Positions 1-7,847 are shown, counted from the stretch's first letter. The stretch: DNA of 64,000 nt from Mesorhizobium sp. B2-3-12 (GCF_006442205.1 NZ_VFVR01000001.1:620001-684000), one strand, 5' to 3'. Translations and numbers: made by a program. Notes: a model not told the origin generated them from the sequence alone.

Positions 1-1031
1 CCGGCCATTCTTCGCGCGGCCGGCTGGAGCGCGTGCTGCGGCGCGGCGAATTCGCCGTCACCACCGAACTCAACCCGCCCGACAGCGCCGATCCGGAAGA
101 CGTCTACAACAGGGCCAAGATTTTCGACGGCTGGGTCGACGCGATCAACGCGGTCGATGCGTCCGGCGCCAATTGCCATATGTCGTCGGTCGGCATCTGC
201 GCCCTTCTGACCCGCATGGGCTATGCGCCGATCATGCAGATCGCCTGCCGCGACAAGAACCGCATCGCCATCCAGGGCGATGTGCTGGGGGGTGCCGCCA
301 TGGGCGTCGCCAACATGCTGTGCCTGACGGGCGACGGCGTGCAGGCCGGCGACCAGCCCGGCGCCAAGCCGGTATTCGATCTCGATTCCATGTCGCTGCT
401 CGAAACCGTCCGCATCATGCGCGACAACGGCAAGTTCCTGTCCGGACGCAAGCTGACGACGCCGCCGCAGGTTTTCCTGGGTGCGGCCGTCAATCCATTC
501 GCGCCGCCTTTCGACTTCCGCCCGATCCATCTCGGCAAGAAGATCGCCGCCGGCGCACAGTTCGTGCAGACGCAGTATTGCTTCGACGTGCCGATGTTCA
601 GGACCTTCATGCAGAAGGCCCGTGATCTCGGCCACACCGAAAAGGTGTTCATCCTGTGCGGCGTCGGCCCGCTGGCTTCGGCCAAGACGGCAAAATGGAT
701 CCGCTCGAACGTGCCCGGCATCCACATCCCCGACGCGGTGATCAAGCGGCTGGAAGGCGCTCAGGACCAGAAGAAGGAAGGCAAGCAGCTCTGCACCGAC
801 ATCATCAACGAGGTGAAGGAAATCCCCGGTGTTTCGGGCATCCATGTGATGGCCTACCGCCAGGAGGAATATGTCGCCGAGATCGTCGATGAATCGGGCG
901 TGCTGAAGGGCCGCCAGCCATGGAAGCGGGAAATCCGCCGCGACGACCAGATGGTCGCCGACCGGCTCGACCGCATCCTGCACGACGAGATTACCGAGAC
1001 CCAGGTGGACATGGTGAAGACCGCGCATTGA
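1..1031 (+). CDS. Methylenetetrahydrofolate reductase (5' end cut by window)
   Basis: MTHFR-family flavoprotein of the MetF fold, interconverting 5,10-methylene-H4folate and 5-methyl-H4folate in the cytosol. The reading frame is open back to base 3, and codons before the GTG at 33 still read like family sequence (RLERVLRRGEFAVTTELNPP). The true start therefore probably lies left of the window and this entry is partial. Family features seen are the early TELNPP segment, the folate-side LTGDG stretch and QTQYCFD in the second half. It is followed 80 bases later by a methyl-H4folate methyltransferase and then a corrinoid activator. That context points to a dedicated corrinoid C1 branch rather than ordinary methionine synthesis. 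Direction of flux cannot be told from sequence. Confidence 0.88.
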   Translation, partial: GHSSRGRLERVLRRGEFAVTTELNPPDSADPEDVYNRAKIFDGWVDAINAVDASGANCHMSSVGICALLTRMGYAPIMQIACRDKNRIAIQGDVLGGAAMGVANMLCLTGDGVQAGDQPGAKPVFDLDSMSLLETVRIMRDNGKFLSGRKLTTPPQVFLGAAVNPFAPPFDFRPIHLGKKIAAGAQFVQTQYCFDVPMFRTFMQKARDLGHTEKVFILCGVGPLASAKTAKWIRSNVPGIHIPDAVIKRLEGAQDQKKEGKQLCTDIINEVKEIPGVSGIHVMAYRQEEYVAEIVDESGVLKGRQPWKREIRRDDQMVADRLDRILHDEITETQVDMVKTAH

Positions 1032-1073
1032 AGGCGCCGACGGTCACCATTCGCTTGATCGACAAGAGATAAC

Positions 1074-1095
1074 GATATAAAGAACTCTTTATATC
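1074..1095. promoter_or_regulatory. Perfect 9-bp inverted repeat (operator candidate)
   Basis: Arms GATATAAAG (1074-1082) and CTTTATATC (1087-1095) flank a 4-base spacer. The repeat ends 16 bases before the ATG at 1112, and a GGAGAG ribosome binding site lies between. It is AT-rich inside GC-rich sequence. A winged-helix dimer of the ArsR type is a good fit. I recall similar ATATAAAG half-sites for SahR-type regulators of S-adenosylhomocysteine/methionine genes in alphaproteobacteria, but cannot verify this. The position suggests separate control of the two genes downstream. Confidence 0.65.
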
Positions 1096-1111
1096 ACGAC
1101 GGAGAGATTTC

Positions 1112-2086
1112 ATGACCCGGACCATCGTCGCCTCGGCGACACGAGAAATCATCATCGGCTTCGACCAGCCCTTCTGCGTGATCGGCGAACGCATCAACCC
1201 GACGGGGCGCAAGAAGCTCGCCGCCGAGATGGTGGTCGGCAATTTCGAGACCGTCATCAAGGACGCGCTGGAACAGGCCGCCTGCGGCGCCACCATGCTC
1301 GACGTCAATGCCGGCGTCACTTCGGTCAACCCGAACGAAACCGAACCTGGCCTTTTGGTGCAGACGCTGGAGATCGTGCAGGGCCTGGTCGACCTGCCGC
1401 TGTCGATCGACTCGTCCGTCACCGCCGCGATCGAGGCCGCGCTGAAGGTTGCCAAGGGCCGCCCGCTGGTCAACTCCGTCACCGGCGAGGAGGAAAAACT
1501 CGAGGCCATCCTGCCGCTGGTCAAGAAATACAACGTGCCTGTCGTCGCCATCTCCAACGACGAGACCGGCATCTCGATGGACCCGGACGTGCGCTTCGCC
1601 GTCGCCAAGAAGATCGTCCAGCGCTGCGCCGATTTCGGCATTCCGGCGCACGACGTCGTCGTCGACCCGCTGGTCATGCCGATCGGTGCGCTCGGCGATG
1701 CCGGCCGCCAGGTGTTCGCGCTGTTGCGGCGGCTCCGCGAAGAACTCAAGGTCAACACCACGTGCGGCCTGTCCAACATCTCCTTCGGCCTGCCGCACCG
1801 CCACGGCATCAACGCCGCCTTCATCCCGATGGTGATCGGCGCCGGCATGACCTCGGCGATCATGAACCCTGTGCGGCCGCAGGAAATGGAGGCCGTGCGC
1901 GGCGCCAACGTTCTGAACGGCACCGACGAGAATTGCACCAACTGGATCCGCACCTACAAGGACTACAAGCCGGCCGAAGGCGGCCACGCGGTGGCGGCGC
2001 CAACAGCGATCAATGCACCGGGCGAAGGCGGCGGCAATGGTGGCCGCCGGCGCGGCGGCCGTGAGGCCCGGATGGGTCGGGGATAA
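1112..2086 (+). CDS. Methyl-H4folate:corrinoid methyltransferase, pterin-binding (MtgA/AcsE-like)
   Basis: The 324-residue protein is a pterin-binding TIM barrel of the dihydropteroate synthase/AcsE/MtgA group, which moves a methyl group between a corrinoid protein and H4folate. Visible family segments are GERINPTGR near residue 26, DVNAG near 66, PLSIDSS near 93, NSVTGEEEK near 118 and DPLVMPIG near 190. The start follows a GGAGAG site. The last 25 or so residues are a Gly/Arg-rich low-complexity tail beyond the barrel. It is followed 10 bases later by the RACo-type activator. The corrinoid protein and the substrate-specific methyltransferase are not in the window and are expected upstream. 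MetH is excluded by length and lack of other domains. Confidence 0.88.
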   Translation: MTRTIVASATREIIIGFDQPFCVIGERINPTGRKKLAAEMVVGNFETVIKDALEQAACGATMLDVNAGVTSVNPNETEPGLLVQTLEIVQGLVDLPLSIDSSVTAAIEAALKVAKGRPLVNSVTGEEEKLEAILPLVKKYNVPVVAISNDETGISMDPDVRFAVAKKIVQRCADFGIPAHDVVVDPLVMPIGALGDAGRQVFALLRRLREELKVNTTCGLSNISFGLPHRHGINAAFIPMVIGAGMTSAIMNPVRPQEMEAVRGANVLNGTDENCTNWIRTYKDYKPAEGGHAVAAPTAINAPGEGGGNGGRRRGGREARMGRG

Positions 2087-2096
2087 GCGCGCAATC

Positions 2097-4187
2097 GTGA
2101 ATTCACCTGCAAACATTACCGATCCGCTCGTGCTGTTCATGCCGTCAGGCAAGCGCGGGCGGTTTCCTGTCGGCACGCCGGTGCTCGACGCCGCGCGCCA
2201 GCTCGGCGTCTATGTCGAAAGCGTGTGCGGCGGGCGTGCCACGTGCGGGCGCTGCCAGATCGAGGTGCAGGAAGGCAATTTCGCCAAGCACAAGATCACC
2301 TCCTCAAACGACCACATCTCGCCCAAGGGGCCCAAGGAAGAGCGCTACGAGCGCGTGCGCGGCCTGCCCGAACGGCGCCGCCTCTCCTGCTCGGCGCAGA
2401 TCCTCGGCGATCTCGTCATCGACGTGCCGCAGGATACGGTCATCAACGCGCAGACCATCCGCAAGGATGCCGACACCAGGGTGATCGCCCGCGATACGGC
2501 GATCCGCATGTGCTATGTCGAGATCGAAGAGCCCGACATGCACAAGCCGCTCGGCGACCTCGATCGGCTCAAGATCGCGCTGATGAAGGACTGGGGCTTT
2601 AAAAACCTCGAATTCGACTTCTACCTGCTGCCGCAGGTGCAAGGCATATTGCGCAAGGGCAACTGGACCGCGACCGCCGCCATCCACAAGGATGCCGACA
2701 GCGATATAGCGCGCGTCATCGCGCTGTGGCCGGGTCTCAAGAACGAGGCCTATGGTCTGGCCTGCGACATCGGCTCGACCACCATCGCCATGCATCTGGT
2801 TTCGCTGCTGTCGGGCCGTGTCGCGGCTTCGTCCGGCACGTCGAACCCGCAGATCCGCTTCGGCGAGGATCTGATGAGCCGCGTCTCCTATGTGATGATG
2901 AACCCGGACGGCCGCGAAGGCATGACGGTTGCCGTGCGCGAGGCGATCTCCAGCCTGGTCGACAAGGTCTGCGCCGAAGGCAACGTCCAGCGCAATGACA
3001 TCCTGGACAGCGTCTTCGTCGGCAATCCGATCATGCACCATCTGTTCCTCGGCATCGATCCGACCGAGCTTGGTGGCGCGCCCTTCGCGCTCGCCGTCTC
3101 TGGCGCCGTGCGCATCAAGGCATCCGATATCGGCCTCAAGCTCAACCAGGGCGCGCGCCTCTACATGCTGCCTTGCATCGCCGGCCATGTCGGCGCGGAC
3201 GCGGCGGCGGTCACGCTGTCGGAAGGCCCGCACCGCCAGGACGAGATGATGTTGATCGTCGATGTCGGCACCAATGCCGAAATCGTGCTCGGCAATCGTA
3301 CACGGGTCGTCGCGGCCTCCTCGCCCACCGGCCCGGCCTTCGAAGGCGCCGAAATCTCCGGCGGCCAGCGCGCCGCACCCGGCGCCATCGAGCGCGTGCG
3401 CATCGATCCCGAGACGCTGGAGCCGAAATACCGCGTCATCGGCTCGGAACTGTGGTCCGACGAACCGGGCTTCCTCGACAGCGTGCAGGCGACCGGCGTC
3501 ACCGGCATTTGCGGCTCCGGCATCATCGAGATCGTCGCTGAAATGTATCTCGCCGGCATCATCTCCGAGGATGGTGTCGTCGACGGATCGCTCGCCCTGC
3601 GCTCGCCGCGCGTCGTCGCCAACGGCCGCACCTTCTCCTATGTGCTGAAGGAAGGCTCCGACTCACTGCAGGAAGATGGGCCCAAGATCACCATCACCCA
3701 GACCGACGTGCGCGCCATCCAGCTTGCCAAGGCGGCGCTCTACGCCGGTACCAAGCTGTTGATGGAAAAGCAGAACACCGAGCATGTCGACCGCATCCAT
3801 TTCGCCGGCGCCTTCGGCTCCTTCATCGATCCGAAATACGCCATGGTGCTGGGTCTCATCCCCGATTGCGATCTCGACAAGGTCTCGGCCGTCGGCAACG
3901 CCGCCGGCGCCGGTGCCCGCATGGCGCTGCTCAACCGCGGCTATCGCCGTGAGATCGAGGAGACGGTGAGCCAGATCGAAAAGATCGAGACCGCGCTGGA
4001 GCCGAAATTCCAGGAGCATTTCGTCTACGCCATGGCGCTGCCCAACAAGGTCGATCCGTTCCCGAAACTGTCGGCGGCGGTGAAGCTGCCGCCACGCAAG
4101 ACGGTCAGCGAGGATGGCGTCGCCGGAGACGCCACCCCACGCCGGCGCTCGCGCGAAGGCCACGCGGCAAGACGCGGGCGGGAATAA
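2097..4187 (+). CDS. RACo-type corrinoid reductive activator (2Fe-2S + ASKHA/DUF4445)
   Basis: The protein reductively reactivates Co(II) corrinoid proteins to the Co(I) state using ATP. An N-terminal plant-type 2Fe-2S domain has Cys44, Cys50, Cys53 and Cys98 (pattern CGGRATCGRC, later LSC). A linker follows, then a DUF4445 ASKHA ATPase region with DIGSTT near residue 223, DVGTNAE near 388 and GAFGSF near 570. A GTG start at 2097, 10 bases after the preceding stop with GGGGATAAG upstream, gives 696 residues. A longer frame from 2013 would overlap the methyltransferase and is less likely. The C-terminus is Arg-rich (RRRSREGHAARRGRE). The family is COG3894. The context with MTHFR and methyl-H4folate methyltransferase strongly supports the role. 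Confidence 0.87.
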   Translation: MNSPANITDPLVLFMPSGKRGRFPVGTPVLDAARQLGVYVESVCGGRATCGRCQIEVQEGNFAKHKITSSNDHISPKGPKEERYERVRGLPERRRLSCSAQILGDLVIDVPQDTVINAQTIRKDADTRVIARDTAIRMCYVEIEEPDMHKPLGDLDRLKIALMKDWGFKNLEFDFYLLPQVQGILRKGNWTATAAIHKDADSDIARVIALWPGLKNEAYGLACDIGSTTIAMHLVSLLSGRVAASSGTSNPQIRFGEDLMSRVSYVMMNPDGREGMTVAVREAISSLVDKVCAEGNVQRNDILDSVFVGNPIMHHLFLGIDPTELGGAPFALAVSGAVRIKASDIGLKLNQGARLYMLPCIAGHVGADAAAVTLSEGPHRQDEMMLIVDVGTNAEIVLGNRTRVVAASSPTGPAFEGAEISGGQRAAPGAIERVRIDPETLEPKYRVIGSELWSDEPGFLDSVQATGVTGICGSGIIEIVAEMYLAGIISEDGVVDGSLALRSPRVVANGRTFSYVLKEGSDSLQEDGPKITITQTDVRAIQLAKAALYAGTKLLMEKQNTEHVDRIHFAGAFGSFIDPKYAMVLGLIPDCDLDKVSAVGNAAGAGARMALLNRGYRREIEETVSQIEKIETALEPKFQEHFVYAMALPNKVDPFPKLSAAVKLPPRKTVSEDGVAGDATPRRRSREGHAARRGRE

Positions 4188-4365
4188 GAGCGCCGGCCCC
4201 TCCCTCGATTTCATTTGTATGCAAATGTTTCCGGATCGAACCGATCAGGAAACCGAAACGCTGTTTTCGCGAAATCCATCCGATACATGGCAGGCGCATT
4301 TACCCCGCATCGAACGGCGACCGAGGATAGTCCTTGGCCACCGCCGTTCTTCAAGGGAGATGAAA

Positions 4366-4551
4366 ATGTCGATGTTCGAAAATCTCGGCCGCTTCGGTGT
4401 GACCATCAGGCAGGCCCATGCCAGGAACAAGGCGATCCGCGCGCTGAACAGCTTGCCGGCGCATGTCCAGAAGGATATCGGCTGGCCGGCATCGCCGCCG
4501 AACGATCCGCAGGTGACGCTCGCCTCGCTGCTTCTGGGTACGACGCGCTGA
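4366..4551 (+). CDS. DUF1127 small Arg-rich protein
   Basis: A 61-residue protein with the DUF1127 core (IRALNSLPAHVQKDIGWP) after a basic helix. Members of this family in Agrobacterium and Rhodobacter have been linked to RNA binding or turnover and to growth control; the exact role here is unknown. The ATG at 4366 is preferred over in-frame ATGs at 4360 and 4372 because AAGGGAG (4353-4359) sits six bases upstream. It lies alone between the corrinoid activator and an esterase. The 178 bases before it hold CATTTG/CAAATG half-sites around 4209-4224 but no clear promoter. A paralog is found at 6883. Confidence 0.82.
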   Translation: MSMFENLGRFGVTIRQAHARNKAIRALNSLPAHVQKDIGWPASPPNDPQVTLASLLLGTTR

Positions 4552-4783
4552 TGACGTTCGCCGACAAATGCAAATTGCTCGGCATCCGCCGGGGATCGCG
4601 CACATCCCCGGTGGCCACCAGCAACCGATTGCGCGCGGCACTTTTGCCGCGGCGCCGACGACAGCGCGCGGATCACACCAGCGTGTGGGCACAGCGTAAA
4701 TCTTGACATTTTCGGCCAAGGCACGATCTTCGCTTGGAGGGGGAATTCTCTTAGTCGGCTGCCGCCGAAGTTCGTGTATCCGC

Positions 4784-5764
4784 ATGCCAAGTTTGAAAAG
4801 CCACGTCGTATCCTTCGTGCTCAGGCACAGCCGCAAGCAGGCCTTTTCCAGCCCGGAAAACCTGCGGCGCTGGATCGCGGCCGCGCGCAAGACGGAAGAT
4901 CACCATCCACCGGCCGCGCTGCAGCAGCGTTACGACATCCAGACGCGCAGCGTGGACGGTTTTCCGGTCTACGAAATCGCTCCCAGGGCCGGAGAGCACA
5001 AGCGGATTCTCTATCTGCATGGCGGCGCCTATGTCTTCGAGATCACGCCCTATCATTGGTATCTGATCGCCGATATGGCCGACCGGCTGGGCTACGGCAT
5101 CACCGTGCCGATCTATCCCATCGCCCCGGAACACGATTTCCACGCCATGTTCGGCATGGTCGGCAATGTCTATCGCCAGATGATCGAGGAGACGGAGGCG
5201 GAAGAGATCACCTTCATGGGCGATTCCGCGGGTGGCAACATGGCCGTGGTACTGACCATGATGGCGGCGGAAGAGGGCCTGCCCCTACCGTCGCGCCATG
5301 TGCTGATTTCACCCGGACTCGACGTCTCGCTCGCAAACCCCGAAGTGTTCGAGGCGGAGCGAAACGATCCATGGTTGGGCATCGCCGGTGGGCGGGAGGC
5401 TATCCGGCTCTATAGTGCCGGCATGGATCCGACAGATTGGCGCATCAGCCCGGTCTATGGCGATCTGTCGGTGTTGCCGAAGACATTGCTCCTGACGGGC
5501 TCCCGCGATCTTCTCACGCCCGACAATCTGATCTTCGCGCAAAAAGCCCGCGCCGCCGGTGTCGAGGTGGATCTGGTTTACGAGGAAGGCATGTTCCACG
5601 TCTGGCCGCTGATCGACATGCCGGAAGCGCGGCGCGCGCGCCAACACATCGTTGCTTTCCTTAGCGAGAGCCCTTCGCCGATCGTCCAAGGCACGGCGGC
5701 AAGGTTCAAGGCGCCCTCCGCGGAGGCCGCGGAGCAGCGCCTCCAGTCCGGGTATCCCGGATAA
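4784..5764 (+). CDS. Alpha/beta hydrolase, HSL-type esterase
   Basis: Cytosolic carboxylesterase-like hydrolase of the hormone-sensitive-lipase group. The oxyanion-hole motif LHGGAY is near residue 79, the nucleophile Ser is in GDSAGGN near 147, the acidic residue is in GSRDLLTPD near 243 and the catalytic His is in MFHVWPL near 275. There is no signal peptide. The ATG at 4784 gives 326 residues; the frame is open further upstream and a strong GGAGGGG lies at 4736-4742 without a good start codon after it, so the start is uncertain. It ends one base before the stop of the opposing LysR gene. Substrate is unknown. Confidence 0.8.
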   Translation: MPSLKSHVVSFVLRHSRKQAFSSPENLRRWIAAARKTEDHHPPAALQQRYDIQTRSVDGFPVYEIAPRAGEHKRILYLHGGAYVFEITPYHWYLIADMADRLGYGITVPIYPIAPEHDFHAMFGMVGNVYRQMIEETEAEEITFMGDSAGGNMAVVLTMMAAEEGLPLPSRHVLISPGLDVSLANPEVFEAERNDPWLGIAGGREAIRLYSAGMDPTDWRISPVYGDLSVLPKTLLLTGSRDLLTPDNLIFAQKARAAGVEVDLVYEEGMFHVWPLIDMPEARRARQHIVAFLSESPSPIVQGTAARFKAPSAEAAEQRLQSGYPG

Positions 5765-6664
5765 TCAGAACTTGCCGGTTTCCCGGAACACTTCGAAGGT
5801 CGCGCGGATATGGTCGGCGACGGCCTTGACCGGCGCGCTGGCGTCCGGCGCTACCACCATGGCCAGATTGTAGGTACCGATATCGGGCATACCGTCCTTC
5901 GGGCAGAGTTCGACCATGTCGTTGCCGAGGAACGATCGCGGCAGCGGCGCCACCGCGAGGTCGGCCATGATGGCGGCGCGCTGGCCGGCCGTATGCGCGC
6001 TCATATAGGCGACGCGATAGTTGCGGCCCTCGCGGCCCAATGCCTCCAGCGCACCGGCCCGCCAGGCGCAGCCTTCTTCCCACAATGACACCGGCAGCGG
6101 TTCGCGCAGATGCGCGCAGCCGCCCTTGGCGCCGGCCCACACGATCGGTTCGGTCAAAAGCACCTCGGCGCCGAGCGCGCTGGTCTTGTAGGAGTTCGTC
6201 AATAGCGTGATGTCGAGCGCGCGGTCATCCATGCGGCGGCGCAGATTGCTGCTCTGGTCGATGGTGACGTCGACGGCGATCGAGGGATGCGACTGCGCGA
6301 AGCGCTTTAGCACATGCGGCAGCACACGCTCGCCATAGTCGTCCGGCGACCCCAGCCGCACCACGCCGACAATGTCGGGAATGATGAACTTCGACACCAC
6401 CTCGCGGTTGATCGACAAAAGCCGGCGGGCATAGCCGAGCAGCATTTCGCCGTCCGTGGTCAGCGTCACCGAACGCGCGTCGCGCGCGAACACCGAGCGG
6501 CCGAGAATGTCCTCCAGCTTCTTGATCTGCATGGAGACAGCCGACGGCGTGCGGAACACCGCATTGGCCGCCGTGGTGAAACTGCCGGTCTCGGCAATCG
6601 CCACGAAGGTGCGCAAAACGTCGAGGTCGAGCAGCGGCAGCGGATGATTAAGCGGGGCGTTCAT
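5765..6664 (-). CDS. LysR-type regulator, LsrB/VtlR-like
   Basis: A 299-residue LysR regulator. The winged HTH covers about residues 12-70 (FVAIAETGSFTTAANAVFRT, then PSAVSMQIKKLE). The effector domain follows from about 95. The run of conserved segments such as RSVTLTTDGEMLLGYARR and GSPDDYGERVLP matches what I recall of LsrB (Sinorhizobium) and VtlR (Brucella/Agrobacterium), which control oxidative-stress and small-protein or sRNA genes. In Brucella, VtlR controls DUF1127 genes, and here a DUF1127 gene is transcribed divergently from 6883. Several Cys residues lie in the effector domain (e.g. GGCAHLRE, EGCAWRAG). The subfamily call is from memory. Confidence 0.8.
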   Translation of the reverse strand: MNAPLNHPLPLLDLDVLRTFVAIAETGSFTTAANAVFRTPSAVSMQIKKLEDILGRSVFARDARSVTLTTDGEMLLGYARRLLSINREVVSKFIIPDIVGVVRLGSPDDYGERVLPHVLKRFAQSHPSIAVDVTIDQSSNLRRRMDDRALDITLLTNSYKTSALGAEVLLTEPIVWAGAKGGCAHLREPLPVSLWEEGCAWRAGALEALGREGRNYRVAYMSAHTAGQRAAIMADLAVAPLPRSFLGNDMVELCPKDGMPDIGTYNLAMVVAPDASAPVKAVADHIRATFEVFRETGKF

Positions 6665-6754
6665 GGCGATCAGCCTTCAATTTTTCTGATACAAAGCATC
6701 ATTCCATTTCGTTTGATTGAACATCAGATCAGGAGCATAGTCAACTCCATCGAA

Positions 6755-6766
6755 GCAGCATGCTGC
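6755..6766. promoter_or_regulatory. 12-bp palindrome in the LysR/DUF1127 divergent region
   Basis: GCAGCATGCTGC is a perfect palindrome at 6755-6766, midway in the 218-base gap between the LysR start (6664) and the DUF1127 start (6883). The flanks are AT-rich with direct repeats of CATCA/GATCAG near 6722-6733. A LysR tetramer controlling both directions would bind in such a place. No promoter hexamers are clear enough to name. Confidence 0.35.
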
Positions 6767-6882
6767 CAAAGCGGTCACCAAACGACCATGACGCGGACCT
6801 GCATTCGACGTGAAATGAAGCTGTAACAGACCTGACGTAACGCATTGCCGGCGCCTCCCGCGCCGCAGCAAAGGAGATCGAT

Positions 6883-7068
6883 ATGTCTATCCTCTCGTCC
6901 CTCGGCCGCATCGCGACCGAATTCAACGCGGCCCGCGCCCGCTACCAGACCGAACGCGCCATCCGTTCCCTGCCGATCGAGTTGCAGAAGGATATCGGCT
7001 GGCCGGAAGCTTCCGACACCAAGACCGGCATTCGCAATGGCGTCGGATCCTGGGCTGGAGCAAAGTAG
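6883..7068 (+). CDS. DUF1127 small Arg-rich protein, second copy
   Basis: A 61-residue protein with the DUF1127 core (IRSLPIELQKDIGWPEA), similar to the product at 4366. The start is well supported by AAAGGAG spaced seven bases before the ATG. It is followed by a strong intrinsic terminator at 7088, so it is a single-gene transcript. It is divergent from the LsrB/VtlR-like regulator, the arrangement expected of a regulator target. Likely an RNA-associated or stress/adaptation protein by family; no enzymatic motif is visible. Confidence 0.85.
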   Translation: MSILSSLGRIATEFNAARARYQTERAIRSLPIELQKDIGWPEASDTKTGIRNGVGSWAGAK

Positions 7069-7087
7069 ATCGTGTGTACCCCATGCT

Positions 7088-7133
7088 GAAGGCCTGCCGC
7101 GCAACCCGCCCGGCAGGCCTTCTCTATTTTATT
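7088..7133 (+). terminator. Intrinsic terminator after DUF1127 gene
   Basis: Twelve-base perfect stem GAAGGCCTGCCG (7088-7099) / CGGCAGGCCTTC (7111-7122) with an 11-base loop, followed by a T-rich tail TCTATTTTATTT. It ends the short transcript starting before 6883. Confidence 0.9.
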
Positions 7134-7471
7134 TGTATTCAAACGAATTCAGGAGCCATGCCGCCGTTGCATGGCGCATATGAGCAAGCCGCATAGCAGC
7201 TTATTTTTCAGACTAACCCGCTGTAAATATTGGCAAATGCGGGGTGATCCACCCCTAAGCTGCCCAAATTTGTCGCATTCGGTGTCGCTTTTCATATCAA
7301 GCGCTTCGCTTTTGCGATTTAGTTTCCGCTCACACAAGCCTATATCACCGCCAGCAAACGAGCTGCCCCACTCCATCAAGCGAAGGCGACCCGTTTAGAG
7401 CGACGTGCGTCCAATTGGACGCACAAAGTACGCTCTACACTTTGAGTCTGAGCAACCGATTGGAGATGATC
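7134..7471. other. Intergenic region with inverted repeats, no gene
   Basis: This 338-base stretch has no convincing ORF. It holds an inverted repeat GCCATGC/GCATGGC (7155-7161/7169-7175), a TGTCGC direct repeat (7271-7276 and 7283-7288, 12-base period) and the large palindrome at 7396-7437 described separately. It presumably carries the promoter of the tiny gene at 7472. A small regulatory RNA cannot be excluded, since AT content is high for this genome. Confidence 0.5.
7396..7437. repeat. Nested palindromic element
   Basis: A perfect 20-base palindrome (GTGCGTCC-AATT-GGACGCAC, 7405-7424) sits inside a second pair of arms TAGAGCG (7396-7402) / CGCTCTA (7431-7437). The form resembles short palindromic intergenic repeats common in Mesorhizobium genomes. 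It lies 35 bases before the start of the 44-residue gene and would fold into a strong hairpin if in its leader. Confidence 0.7.
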
Positions 7472-7606
7472 ATGAAGCTTTTTGCCCGCCTCTTCGCCCG
7501 CCGCGAAATGAACCTGACCACCGCTCTCGAGCGCCAGCGCCTCGCCAACACCATGCCCGGCCAGACCGGCGCGATGGCCGCGGCCCGTCTTGGCTTCGTC
7601 GCCTGA
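7472..7606 (+). CDS. Small Arg-rich protein of 44 residues, unknown
   Basis: A 44-residue basic protein rich in Arg, Ala and Leu (starts MKLFARLFARREMN). The ATG at 7472 is chosen because TTGGAG ends six bases upstream; an ATG at 7466 is too close to it. The first 12 residues form an amphipathic basic segment that could bind RNA or membranes. It does not show the DUF1127 core. Support for it being a gene: a good ribosome binding site, a strong terminator shortly after the stop and a palindromic leader. I do not recognise a family. Confidence 0.6.
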   Translation: MKLFARLFARREMNLTTALERQRLANTMPGQTGAMAAARLGFVA

Positions 7607-7652
7607 CCATTTTTCGAGGCAGCGCGTCCCTGCCGCTGCTTTAAGACTGTAG

Positions 7653-7687
7653 CGCCGCCTGGCTCCGGCCAAGGCGGCGTTTTTGTT
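7653..7687 (+). terminator. Intrinsic terminator after the 44-residue gene
   Basis: Stem CGCCGCCT (7653-7660) / AGGCGGCG (7672-7679), extended inside by GG/CC, followed by TTTTTGTTG. It lies 46 bases after the stop at 7606. Confidence 0.88.
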
Positions 7688-7751
7688 GCCTTTTGCCCGC
7701 CGCCTGAACAGTTGGCGCTGCTTCCCGGGGCATCGCGCACAGCAATTGCCC

Positions 7752-7847
7752 ATTTGCGACCCATGTCGCAAATATAATCCCGCTCAGCCAGAGTAGCCGA
7801 TTGACAAGCATGGTTTTTCCTGATGTCGCTATGCTATTCGCGACATC
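7752..7847. promoter_or_regulatory. Two inverted repeats with TGTCGC cores before the GlxA-type gene
   Basis: The first is a perfect 9-base repeat ATTTGCGAC (7752-7760) / GTCGCAAAT (7765-7773) with a 4-base spacer. The second is an 8-base repeat GATGTCGC (7822-7829) / GCGACATC (7840-7847) with a 10-base spacer. A TTGACA (7801-7806) lies between them. Both share the core TGTCGC, which I recall as the half-site of ArgR, an AraC/GlxA-group regulator of Pseudomonas. They may be autoregulatory sites of the gene at 7867. Confidence 0.5.

Noticed and set aside
2013..2096. Upstream extension of the RACo gene
   Set aside because: It would overlap the methyltransferase by 74 bases and adds low-complexity residues; the GTG at 2097 comes right after the previous stop with a GGGGATAAG sequence.
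4188..4225. CATTTG/CAAATG inverted repeat near 4209
   Set aside because: Short and AT-rich with a 4-base spacer; no T tract and no clear relation to a promoter, so it is not listed as a terminator or operator.
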